From Bacteroidales bacterium (GTDB lineage Bacteria > Bacteroidota > Bacteroidia > Bacteroidales > F082): 64,000 bases of DNA. Numbering within the stretch: position 1 is the first letter of the stretch; each line of letters starts with the position of its first letter. The translations under genes and the position numbers were made by a program. The notes under the pieces are model-generated. The model was not told the DNA's origin and searched no databases. It saw only the letters and a list, made by a program, of their open reading frames with translations. The DNA lies in NCBI GenBank assembly GCA_017539045.1, contig JAFYHS010000012.1, forward strand, positions 45,124-109,123, given 5' to 3'. Shown here in pieces: positions 42,311 to 50,177 of this stretch.

Positions 42311-43675
42311 TCACAAATTGCGTTCCCTCCACTGCTGGCTGAACGACTTGGAGGCAAACTCAGGCAAAGGCCGGGTGTCGCCCCACAACGGACCCAACAG
42401 GCGTTTCATCTCCAACTTTTTGAAGAATATCGGGCCGTCCATCTTTTTGCGCGACTTGCAGTGCCACACCATGGTCTTCATCAAGGCATCAAAACGGGCA
42501 TTGCCTTGCTTCTCGGTCGTGGCCAGATGTCGGTTCTCTATGATCAAGTCGTCCAAAGGAATCTTCACGGGACAGATGTCGACACACTTGCCACACAAGG
42601 CACAGGCAGCATTCAGATGGCTGTACTCTTCCATGCCTGCCATCAAAGGTGTCATCACTACACCCATAGGGCCAATATGCTTGCTGCCGTAGGAATAGCC
42701 ACCGATGTTCTTATACACGGGACAAACACTCACACAGGCACCGCAGTGTATGCACGACATCACCTTGCGCTGTTTCTCATGCGAGAGCAATTCAGAGCGG
42801 TTGTTGTCCAACAGGATGACATACACCTGCTCGGGACCTTGGCCCGTCGTGGCCGGACCAAAGGTGATGCTGCTGCAAGCCGCCATGCTTTGTCCATGCG
42901 AATGCAACGAAAGCAAAGGCAACAACACGGCCAAGTCATCTAAGGTAGGAATCACCTTGGCAATGCCCGCCACCACAATGTGAATTCGAGCCGAAGAAGT
43001 GAACTTCAATATGTTGCCTTCGTTTTCGGTCAACACGACGCCACCCACATCGGAGAGCAGGAAGTTGGCACCTGTGATGCAAATAGGCACATCCTTCGAC
43101 TCAACATTGACTTCATGTCGCACAAAGTTGACGATTTGCTTCGCAGAACTGTCGGGCTTCAGCTTGAAAGCATCCGTGAGTATGGCATTGTTCTCTTCCT
43201 TCGACAAGTGAATGGAAGGGGCAAGAGGATGATAAGGCTTCTGTTTCCCTTCATGAAGGATAAAGCGTCCTATCTCCGTCTCCACCACACGGATGTTTTT
43301 CCGCTCCAAAAAACCATTGAGTTCAATCTCATCGAGCACCATGGAGTTGGAACGCGTGATGGCATTGGCTTTTTCCTTGCGGATCAGGTCGAAAATCATG
43401 GTCAAGGCATCGTCGGCATTGCGCGCCCAAAGCACCTTGCCACCGTTTTCGACAAAATGCGTCTCAAAGTCGACCAGCAGCTTCTCCAATCCCAACAGCG
43501 ACTTATTCCTCAAGGTATAGGCACGCTGCTTCTCCAGGTCGAGGTTGCGGTAGTTCACCTTGCCTTTGGCAAAGCTGTTCTCGAAACAACCCGTGCTGTA
43601 GTTGATCTTCTGCCAATGCTCCTCGTCGAAAGCCTTCTCGCAGCCTTGTTGGAATAAAGTAATAGGATCACTCAT
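42311..43675 (-). CDS. LutB-like iron-sulfur protein of lactate utilisation
   Basis: About 454 aa from MSDPITLFQQGCEKAF. The N-terminal LUD domain contains ITRSNSMVLDEIELNGFLE and VPICITGANFLLSDVGGVVL. Two 4Fe-4S motifs follow: CIHCGACVSVCPVY and CALCGKCVDICPVKIP, then a short C-terminal LutB-type tail. LutABC oxidises L-lactate; lutA and lutC are not adjacent here, so the partners are either elsewhere or outside the window. The rpiB stop codon overlaps the start region by 8 bp, so the two are co-transcribed. Confidence 0.88.
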   Translation of the reverse strand: MSDPITLFQQGCEKAFDEEHWQKINYSTGCFENSFAKGKVNYRNLDLEKQRAYTLRNKSLLGLEKLLVDFETHFVENGGKVLWARNADDALTMIFDLIRKEKANAITRSNSMVLDEIELNGFLERKNIRVVETEIGRFILHEGKQKPYHPLAPSIHLSKEENNAILTDAFKLKPDSSAKQIVNFVRHEVNVESKDVPICITGANFLLSDVGGVVLTENEGNILKFTSSARIHIVVAGIAKVIPTLDDLAVLLPLLSLHSHGQSMAACSSITFGPATTGQGPEQVYVILLDNNRSELLSHEKQRKVMSCIHCGACVSVCPVYKNIGGYSYGSKHIGPMGVVMTPLMAGMEEYSHLNAACALCGKCVDICPVKIPLDDLIIENRHLATTEKQGNARFDALMKTMVWHCKSRKKMDGPIFFKKLEMKRLLGPLWGDTRPLPEFASKSFSQQWRERNL

Positions 43676-44123
43676 CGTCATGGTCTTCAATAGGTTCTAT
43701 CTTTGCAACTCTTCTCGTATGGCGACCGCCTTCAAAATCGGTATGAAGGAAAGCCTCTACCATCTCCCAAGCCAATTCATTGGGAATGAAACGACCCGGC
43801 AAGGCAAGGATGTTGGCATCGTTGTGCTGACGCGCCAATTTGGCCAGTTCCACGTTCCAACACAAGGCAGCCCGCACATGATGGTGATGGTTGGCCGTCA
43901 TCTGCGCACCGTTGCCGCTTCCGCATAGGATGATGCCCAAAGGATATTGACCTGTCTCAATGGCATTCGCCAAAGGATGAATCATGTCGGGATAGTCGAC
44001 GCTTTCAGGACCGTAACAACCATAATCCTTGACTTGATAACCGGCCTCCATCAGTTTTTCAATCAAATATTGCTTCATTTCGAAGCCACCATGGTCGCTC
44101 GCTATGGGGATGATTTGTTCCAT
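43668..44123 (-). CDS. rpiB: Ribose-5-phosphate isomerase B
   Basis: A 151-aa RpiB/LacAB family isomerase interconverting ribose-5-phosphate and ribulose-5-phosphate in the pentose phosphate pathway. Motifs: IPIASDHGGFEMKQYL (substrate phosphate binding), ESVDYPDMIHP, and the active-site loop LCGSGNGAQMTANHH with the catalytic Cys. I chose the ATG at 44123 because it directly starts the first strand; an in-frame TTG-type extension to 44153 overlaps the promoter. It leads the rpiB-lutB pair. Confidence 0.93.
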   Translation of the reverse strand: MEQIIPIASDHGGFEMKQYLIEKLMEAGYQVKDYGCYGPESVDYPDMIHPLANAIETGQYPLGIILCGSGNGAQMTANHHHHVRAALCWNVELAKLARQHNDANILALPGRFIPNELAWEMVEAFLHTDFEGGRHTRRVAKIEPIEDHDDE

Positions 44124-44132
44124 TTTTTCTGC

Positions 44133-44628
44133 TGTTGATAATTCGATTCGCAAAATTACATAATTTCGTCACGCGCCACCTTTCTATCCCACTATTTCTG
44201 AAAGACTTACCCGCTTACAAAACCTCAACAACTATAAACTAATAAATTGATTGTCAATATAATATTAAGTTATCAACACTATTTCTGTTGAAAACTTTTT
44301 CATTATGGTCGACAAAAACATGGAAGAAATTAATCAACATTTTTTCGACCCATTCAAACGAAAAAATCAACATCATTTCAAAAAAATGGGGTCGTTTTTA
44401 TCCAATTTTTCATTTTTCAACGGATAAACAAAAAAGCATAAATAAGGCTGAAAAATAAAACCTTATTAATTTCAGCCATGCCTACCTCAAATCAAAAATC
44501 ATTAATCCAAGAACTATTTTGAAAAGTTTTCAACCAATTCACAAGCTTATCAACATCCGTATCATTCTTCAATTAATTTGAAATTTAAAATTAAAAAAAT
44601 GAAATATTGATAATTGCCATGTTGAAAA
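44133..44628. other. oriC: AT-rich non-coding region with DnaA-box-like repeats: candidate oriC
   Basis: The 591 bp between divergent rpiB and the MORN gene hold no gene. Exact TTATCAACA occurs at 44133-44141 (minus), 44270-44278 and 44547-44555; TTTTCAACA at 44286-44294 and 44620-44628 (both minus); close relatives at 44331-44339, 44364-44372, 44414-44422 and 44527-44535. TTATCAACA differs from the DnaA box TTATCCACA at one base. An A/T-only stretch lies near 44572-44600. Inverted repeats GGCTGAAA/TTTCAGCC (44446-44453, 44470-44477) and CGACCCATT/AATGGGGTCG (from 44346 and 44386) are also present. Confidence 0.5.
44150..44158 (-). promoter_or_regulatory. -7 promoter box of rpiB-lutB
   Basis: TAATTTTGC on the minus strand, 26 bases from the rpiB ATG. 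Confidence 0.7.
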
Positions 44629-44687
44629 CTCCGAGTGTTTTTTCAATCGAATCAGACCAGAGGTATCGCTATTCCATGAAAAATACC

Positions 44688-44695
44688 TAATTTTG
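44688..44695 (+). promoter_or_regulatory. -7 promoter box of the MORN-type gene
   Basis: TAATTTTG (followed by A rather than C), 19 bases before the ATG at 44715. Confidence 0.55.
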
Positions 44696-44714
44696 ACCCG
44701 AATTTTGAACGGAA

Positions 44715-46229
44715 ATGAAGCGGATAACAAGCATTATTTGGATGGTACTTTTAGGTTTGATTTTCGGTTGTGAGGCATACTCACAGACTGAATATCAGGC
44801 CTATACCTATCCTAATGGACAGATAGCCAGCGAGGGAACACTGCGCGACGGCAAGCCTGACGGACTTTGGAAGACCTACTATGAGAACGGTCAGCTGAAA
44901 TCCATCGGCAAGCGCACGGATTTCCTGCTCGACAGCACCTGGGTGTTCTTCTCCGAAACGGGCGACACCACTTTGGTGGTCAACTACCGCAAAGACCTGA
45001 AAAACGGACCCCGCTTTACCGTAGGTAAAGACGACATCTTGATGGAGCCCTATGTGAACGATGTCAAACAAGGCGAAGGCAAACGATTCGACCGAAAGGG
45101 TCATCTGATGCAAACAATCTCCTATAAAAATGGTTTGGAAGAAGGCATCTCACCTGTCTTTGATACTACCGGACTGTTGCGCGAGATTGTCACCTATCGA
45201 AAGGGTTTCATCATGACGCGCGAAGCCTTGAATCGTTATGATCGCGAAGGCAAGAAACATGGTTACTGGAAGACTTTCTATGACGATTGGAGTTTGCACA
45301 CCGAGTGTTATTATCGTCATGGCTTGCGCGATGGATTCTACAAGGAATATGACGAAAAAGGCAACTTGAAGAAGATTACCAAATATGTGAACGATGTGGA
45401 ACAAGTGCTCGAAGGCGACCAGAAGCCCCTCATCGTGAAACATGAGTATTATCCCAACGGTAAGGTGAGACGTGAGGCATCGTTTCGCGACGGCAAACGC
45501 GAAGGCGTGTGGCGTGAGTTTGACGAAGAAGGCAATGTGATCAACTCACAGACCTATAAGAAAGGTGCCTTGGTGGGCGAGGGCATCGTAGACACCGATG
45601 GCAAGCGTCGTGGCGAATACAAGGAGTTCTATTCCGACAGCACCTTGCGTGCCGAAGGTGTTTTCATCGACGGCGAACGCTCGGGCGTGTGGAAGTTCTA
45701 CTATCATAACGGACAGTTGCAGGAGATAGGAACCTACAAGGAAGGTCAGCCCGATGGTGCTTGGACATGGTATTACGACAACGGACAGAAACAGATTGAA
45801 GAGCAGTTCTACAAGAGTTTGCCCAACGGCCCTTACAAGGAATACGACACCAAAGGCAATGTGATCGTGACAGGCACCTATTTCGATGGCATGAAGAATG
45901 GCAAGTGGACTGAGCAAATAGGCGATATGCGCACCCAGGGCGAATACCGTAACGACAAGCAAGTGGGCGAGTGGGTGTCGTACTACGACAACGACAAGTT
46001 GGCCTTCAGAGGTTCATTCAATGCAGGTTATCCTGATGGCGAGCATTTCTTCTATTACGAAAACGGGAAACTGCGTGAAATACAAAAATATGCCGTTGGT
46101 GTGAAGCATGGCGACTGGAAGAAATATCTTGATACGGGACAATTGTATTTCACCATCACTTACGACCATGGCAAGGAAGTGAAATACGACGGCGAGCCTT
46201 TGGAGGAAAGTGAAATCATTAAAGAATGA
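44715..46229 (+). CDS. MORN/YwqK-type repeat lipoprotein
   Basis: A 504-aa exported protein; the signal contains a lipobox-like IFGC (Cys19). The mature part is made of ~18 MORN_2-type repeats of the form YxNGQLxxxGxYKxGxxxGxW (for example YYENGQLKSIGKRTDF, YYHNGQLQEIGTYKEG, YYDNGQKQIEEQFY). Databases often call these YwqK antitoxin-like, but in Bacteroidota they are usually lone surface or periplasmic proteins; I see no toxin partner. Its stop overlaps the start of the S66 peptidase gene (ATGA), so the two are coupled. Confidence 0.85.
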   Translation: MKRITSIIWMVLLGLIFGCEAYSQTEYQAYTYPNGQIASEGTLRDGKPDGLWKTYYENGQLKSIGKRTDFLLDSTWVFFSETGDTTLVVNYRKDLKNGPRFTVGKDDILMEPYVNDVKQGEGKRFDRKGHLMQTISYKNGLEEGISPVFDTTGLLREIVTYRKGFIMTREALNRYDREGKKHGYWKTFYDDWSLHTECYYRHGLRDGFYKEYDEKGNLKKITKYVNDVEQVLEGDQKPLIVKHEYYPNGKVRREASFRDGKREGVWREFDEEGNVINSQTYKKGALVGEGIVDTDGKRRGEYKEFYSDSTLRAEGVFIDGERSGVWKFYYHNGQLQEIGTYKEGQPDGAWTWYYDNGQKQIEEQFYKSLPNGPYKEYDTKGNVIVTGTYFDGMKNGKWTEQIGDMRTQGEYRNDKQVGEWVSYYDNDKLAFRGSFNAGYPDGEHFFYYENGKLREIQKYAVGVKHGDWKKYLDTGQLYFTITYDHGKEVKYDGEPLEESEIIKE

Positions 46230-47131
46230 AAAAGATTCCCTATTTAAAAGCAGGCTCAAAAATAGCTATTGTAGCCCCGGCGCGAAAGGTCAAGCCTAAC
46301 GAGATGTTGTTTGCCATCAATTGGCTTGAAGAGCATGGTTTTGTTCCCGTTTATGACGACAGGTTGTATTCCATCGACCATATCTTTGCGGGTAGCGATG
46401 AGTTTCGTGCGGCTGTCATGCAAGGATACATGGATAACGATGACATCGATGCCATTTGGTTTGCCCGAGCTGGTTATGGATGCATCCGCATCATCGACAA
46501 ACTCGACTTCAGCCATTTTCTTTCCCATCCGAAGTGGATTATAGGCTTCAGTGATGCCACGGTATTCCATGGCAAATTGAGTCGTTTGGGCTGTCAAAGC
46601 CTTCATGCTTCCATGCCGTTTTTCTTGGAGCACAAGACCCCAGAGGCCTTACAGTCGCTTTATGATGCCTTGACGGGCAGCACCCTACATTATGAGTTTG
46701 CTGCACATCCGCTCAATCGTTTTGGTGAGGTTGAAGGCGAAATCGTTGGTGGCAATCTTTCCGTTATGTATGGCATGATGGGTTCTGATACCTTCCCTGA
46801 AACGGATGGGAAGATACTCTTTATAGAAGATGTGGACGAATACATCTATCATATCGACCGCATGATGCATGCCTTGAAACGAGCAGGCATACTTTCGCAT
46901 CTGAAGGCTCTCGTTGTGGGTGGTTTGACGCAGATTCACGACAATACCGATCCTTTCGGAAAGACCGTCGAAGAAGTGATTGCCGAAGCCGTCAGCGACT
47001 ACGATTACCCCTTGTGTTTCGGTTTTCCTGCAGGGCATTTTTCCGACAATAGGGCTATGGTATTCGGCTTGGATTCTCGTCTTATAATAGGTCAAGAAAA
47101 AGTCGTATATTTGGAGCGTCTTTCGTTTTGA
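46226..47131 (+). CDS. Peptidase S66 (LD-carboxypeptidase family)
   Basis: A 301-aa cytoplasmic-type serine peptidase. The nucleophile lies in IGFSDATVF (Ser109); the Glu and His of the catalytic triad lie in the regions EGEIVGGNLSVMYG and FPAGHFSDN. Family members cleave the L,D-bond between meso-diaminopimelate and D-Ala in recycled murein tetrapeptides. There is no signal peptide. It is translationally coupled to the MORN gene upstream, and its stop overlaps a possible TTG start of the next gene. Confidence 0.92.
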   Translation: MKKIPYLKAGSKIAIVAPARKVKPNEMLFAINWLEEHGFVPVYDDRLYSIDHIFAGSDEFRAAVMQGYMDNDDIDAIWFARAGYGCIRIIDKLDFSHFLSHPKWIIGFSDATVFHGKLSRLGCQSLHASMPFFLEHKTPEALQSLYDALTGSTLHYEFAAHPLNRFGEVEGEIVGGNLSVMYGMMGSDTFPETDGKILFIEDVDEYIYHIDRMMHALKRAGILSHLKALVVGGLTQIHDNTDPFGKTVEEVIAEAVSDYDYPLCFGFPAGHFSDNRAMVFGLDSRLIIGQEKVVYLERLSF

Positions 47132-47136
47132 ATGAA

Positions 47137-49020
47137 ATGAAAAGGTGCTCGAATGTCATAGGTATCGTTTTATTGCTGTTGTTATATCATTTTGCTTCCT
47201 GCAACAGCAAAACGCAGGTCCCTGAGCCTGAGGTTGCTGAGCAAAGTCGAAACGTCGAAGGGCCGTCACATGAACTATCCGCCATCGACAGCATGATGTG
47301 GAAACAGCCGGATAGTGCGCTATCCATGCTGCAGGAGTTTGTGGTTAGTCCCGAGGCGGAAGCCCTTGATACCTTTGACGGGCACTATTGCCAGGTGCTG
47401 ATTTCGGAGTTGCTTTATAAAAACGACTATGAGCAGACCAACCGAGAGGATTTGCTACAAGCCGTTTCCTATTTCGACAGCCTTGTGTGTCAGACTCCCC
47501 CTTTTAAGGGGGGCGGGGGGATTAAAAAAGACCTCGACCTCAACCCCAACCTCGCCTTCCTCACCGCCCGTGCCCACTACATCAACGGCGTAGGCTACTA
47601 CGAAAACGACAGTATCGTGCAGGCTTGTGCAGAATACCTGAAAGACTTGGAGCTGATGGAAAGCCGTTACGAAGACGAAGCTTTGAAAGGACATAAGGCT
47701 AGGTTTATGGCTTTAACATATGGTCGTCTTGGAGAGATGTTTAATGAACAATTGCTGGCAGAGCCTGCCATTACGTGCTATAAACAAGCACTGCTTTTTT
47801 GTAAGCGAGAGCCAACCTCCATTTATGGAATCTCTGTATTATTATATAATTTGGGAATACAATTTGACATTGCCAACCAAACAGATAGCGCGGTTTTCTA
47901 TTATGATAATGCTTTAGTTAACCTGCCTGATTATGATAATATTCATTTTAGGGATATATTTGCAACAAAAGCTCTGCTTAATTATAATACAGGTATTTGT
48001 ATAGATTCTGTCATAAAAGATTTAAAATATGTGGTCTCGTTAACTTCTGATGAAGAAGAAAAATTAACTCGATTTTTGACTATTGGCAATATCTTGTTTG
48101 AAGAAAAACAATATGATTCTGCACGCTTTTACTTAGAAACTATATTTGAACAGCAAAAAGATATTCAATCAAAAATACTTGCGGCTGAGAATTTGTGTGA
48201 CATATATCAAATTAAAGGTGATTCCATAAAAGCACGGCAGTATGCCTCTTTTCTTGCAGAATACACCATGGCGGAAATTGAAAAGAAGACAGATGTTTCG
48301 AAGATCAATGAATTGTTTAAGAACCATTTGACCCAAAAACAGGAGAAACGGGCTGAAAAAGAACGAGAGGAAGCTGTGAGAAAAATCATTGGCATCATTG
48401 TACCTACTGCTATTATAATCATATTGTTTATAACTATCTTTGCGAAACTTAGAGGGAAGAGCCGGTTGAAGGATAAAGAAAAACACCACCAACAAGAAAT
48501 TGAATCCGAGCGACAAACCCATCGTATGGAACAAGCTGCGCTTTCGGGCCGGTTGAAAAGAAGCAACCAAGAAGTACGCGAACTGAAAGATCAAATCAAG
48601 CAATTGGATGATTTGGTCACAAAAAACGAAATTGCATCATCGTTCAACGATGAACCTATTTGCCATCTCATCATGGAGCGGGTGAACGAAGGGCAGTTCA
48701 AATCTAAAATTGATTATATCATCTATAAGAATGCCGCTTTGGATAAGCAGCAGTTGCTGGACTTGCGCTTAGCAGTCGACCGTCATTTCGGACAATTTAC
48801 CGTACGCCTCAAAAAGGCTTATCCCGAACTAACTAATAGCGACCTTGACTATTGTTGCCTTTATCTGTTGGGGTTAACCGATGCCGATGTTGCGGCCTTG
48901 ATGCAGCGTACCTACAATACGGTTTTTGAACGCAATGGTAAAATACGTAAGATATTTGGCAGCGAGAATCCGCTTCCCATCACCTTGATGGGTATGGCCA
49001 AGGATTCTTCATTCATTTGA
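47137..49020 (+). CDS. TPR-membrane-HTH regulator lipoprotein (module B)
   Basis: A 627-aa paralogue of the regulator at 35035. Lipobox FASC (signal MKRCSNVIGIVLLLLLYHFA), TPR-like helices, a transmembrane helix (IIGIIVPTAIIIILFITIFA), a coiled coil, and a C-terminal HTH (YPELTNSDLDYCCLYLLGLT, DADVAALMQRTYNTVFERNG). I chose the ATG at 47137; a TTG at 47128 overlaps the S66 stop. Two interspersed repeats are embedded in frame near the N-terminus (47217-47264 and 47494-47527). As in the paralogue, the first ~570 bp are GC-rich and the rest AT-rich. A DUF3244 gene follows. Confidence 0.82.
   Translation: MKRCSNVIGIVLLLLLYHFASCNSKTQVPEPEVAEQSRNVEGPSHELSAIDSMMWKQPDSALSMLQEFVVSPEAEALDTFDGHYCQVLISELLYKNDYEQTNREDLLQAVSYFDSLVCQTPPFKGGGGIKKDLDLNPNLAFLTARAHYINGVGYYENDSIVQACAEYLKDLELMESRYEDEALKGHKARFMALTYGRLGEMFNEQLLAEPAITCYKQALLFCKREPTSIYGISVLLYNLGIQFDIANQTDSAVFYYDNALVNLPDYDNIHFRDIFATKALLNYNTGICIDSVIKDLKYVVSLTSDEEEKLTRFLTIGNILFEEKQYDSARFYLETIFEQQKDIQSKILAAENLCDIYQIKGDSIKARQYASFLAEYTMAEIEKKTDVSKINELFKNHLTQKQEKRAEKEREEAVRKIIGIIVPTAIIIILFITIFAKLRGKSRLKDKEKHHQQEIESERQTHRMEQAALSGRLKRSNQEVRELKDQIKQLDDLVTKNEIASSFNDEPICHLIMERVNEGQFKSKIDYIIYKNAALDKQQLLDLRLAVDRHFGQFTVRLKKAYPELTNSDLDYCCLYLLGLTDADVAALMQRTYNTVFERNGKIRKIFGSENPLPITLMGMAKDSSFI
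47217..47264 (+). repeat. REP-like interspersed element inside regulator B
   Basis: Begins GGTCCCTGAGCC and ends GTCGAAGGGCC, with an inner GCTGAGCAAAGTCGA; the reverse complement has the CCCTTCGAC..GCTCAGGGACC type found at 6786-6813. Translated in frame as a PEPEVAEQSRNVEGP linker just after the lipobox. Confidence 0.6.
47494..47527 (+). repeat. ACTCCCCCTTTTAAGGGGG core inside regulator B
   Basis: Same core as in the RT 5' element (40999-41035), translated in frame as PPFKGGGGIKK. No inverted outer arms here. It marks the end of the GC-rich N-terminal part of the gene. Confidence 0.65.
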
Positions 49021-49043
49021 TTAATAAGACGTTAGTCAAAAAC

Positions 49044-49101
49044 CCTAACCAATCCTAACCAACATGTTCTTGCAGGGGTTTTAGAGCCCCGGTACTTTTG
49101 C
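49044..49101 (+). promoter_or_regulatory. Promoter and operator candidates of DUF3244 module B
   Basis: Direct repeat CCTAACCAA at 49044-49052 and 49054-49062 (10-bp period), hairpin GGGG/CCCC (49075-49078, 49087-49090), then -7 box TACTTTTGC (49093-49101) followed by ATCGTGATT, identical to the sequence after the module A box at 36882. Confidence 0.65.
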
Positions 49102-49126
49102 ATCGTGATTTTAAACCTAATACACG

Positions 49127-49513
49127 ATGAAAAAAGTAACAACATTGGTTCTGATGCTTTGCTTGGTCTTTTCGGGAGCATTATGTTACGCCAACAGCGT
49201 TGCCAGAACAGAAAATGAGAAAAGAGAGGGAACTCCTAAATTAACAATACAGAAGTCTCAACATGGAGGTGTCGATAAAAGTGGAAGCATTCTTGCTTCA
49301 ATTGATGGGCATACACTTTCTGTTGTCTTCACCGAAAACCTCGGCCAGGTGGACATAGAGGTCACTACTTCCACAGGTGGCTATGTTCAGGCCGATTCCA
49401 CCATTACCCCGAACGGCATCCAATTATACGTCCCCAATACAGGAGATTACATCGTCACTTTCACGCTTCTAGATGGGGATGAGTACTATGGTGAATTTAC
49501 GGTGACGGATTAA
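49127..49513 (+). CDS. DUF3244-like small secreted protein
   Basis: A 128-aa protein with a signal peptide (MKKVTTLVLMLCLVFSGALC, then YANS) and a ~75-residue beta-sandwich (SILASIDGHTLSVVFTENLG, VDIEVTTSTGGYVQ, GDYIVTFTLLDGDEYYGEFT). DUF3244 proteins are small Bacteroidota exports of unknown function. It directly follows the module B regulator and is the intact counterpart of the frameshifted gene at 36953. A 204-bp stretch to the next CDS contains no gene I can support. Confidence 0.8.
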   Translation: MKKVTTLVLMLCLVFSGALCYANSVARTENEKREGTPKLTIQKSQHGGVDKSGSILASIDGHTLSVVFTENLGQVDIEVTTSTGGYVQADSTITPNGIQLYVPNTGDYIVTFTLLDGDEYYGEFTVTD

Positions 49514-49717
49514 TGGAAAAAACCATTATGCAATGAAAGGGAAGAACAAATTCATCAGGTGAAGCCTCCTGTGAGAGGCACGAAATAAAAAAGATGCCTA
49601 CAAAGGGATTGCTTTCGTGGAAAATCGAGAAGACAGCAATTCTATGTGAGACGGGCAACAAATACAATAATAACAAGTAAAAACAAAAGGTATTTACAGT
49701 TAATAAAATTAGAAAAA

Positions 49718-50164
49718 ATGAATAGACAACTTAGAATTGTGGCACTATTGATTGCCTTAATAGGTGCATTGCCTATCTGCCATGCACAACAGACTCACAC
49801 GGTTGCCTTTTCCTATGATTTGGATGGAAATAGGATAAATAGGGAGATATTATTTAATAGGATGGAAAATACCGGTGAGGCAAGCGAAGAACTACTTCCC
49901 TCTGCATTGGATTTCTTTGAAACAATGGAAGTGAACTTGTATCCCAATCCGACTAATGATAAGTTTTTTGTTGAGATTAAGGGCGATACAAGCGAAAAAG
50001 CAGAAGCTACGCTTACCCATATTTCAGGCGCGGTTTTGGAGAAAAGAATCCTGACAAACTCTTTGGAATCATTTGACCTTTCCGGGTTAGCTTCTGGTGT
50101 GTACTTGCTTAAACTAACCGTGGACAAAGAGACACACGTATGGAAAGTAATTAAGAAACAATAA
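49718..50164 (+). CDS. Small T9SS type A protein with one YD-repeat-like motif, upstream of RHS
   Basis: A 148-aa protein from the ATG at 49718 (the frame opens at 49646, but the signal peptide MNRQLRIVALLIALIGALPI starts here). It has a single RHS-like phrase (VAFSYDLDGNRINREI), then a type A sorting domain (LYPNPTNDKFFVEIKG, LSGLASGVYLLKLTV, VWKVIKK). The large RHS protein that follows 13 bp later has no sorting domain of its own, so this small protein may act in trans; that is inference. Similar small genes precede RHS genes in other Bacteroidota. Confidence 0.8.
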   Translation: MNRQLRIVALLIALIGALPICHAQQTHTVAFSYDLDGNRINREILFNRMENTGEASEELLPSALDFFETMEVNLYPNPTNDKFFVEIKGDTSEKAEATLTHISGAVLEKRILTNSLESFDLSGLASGVYLLKLTVDKETHVWKVIKKQ

Positions 50165-50177
50165 AATAGTCATAATT

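Noticed and set aside
42461-43657. Plus-strand ORFs of 160 and 225 aa opposite lutB
   Set aside because: Minus strand encodes intact LUD and ferredoxin motifs; the plus frames have none.
44715-46229. Toxin-antitoxin assignment for the YwqK-like MORN protein
   Set aside because: The protein is exported and its neighbour is a murein peptidase; nothing resembles a toxin partner.
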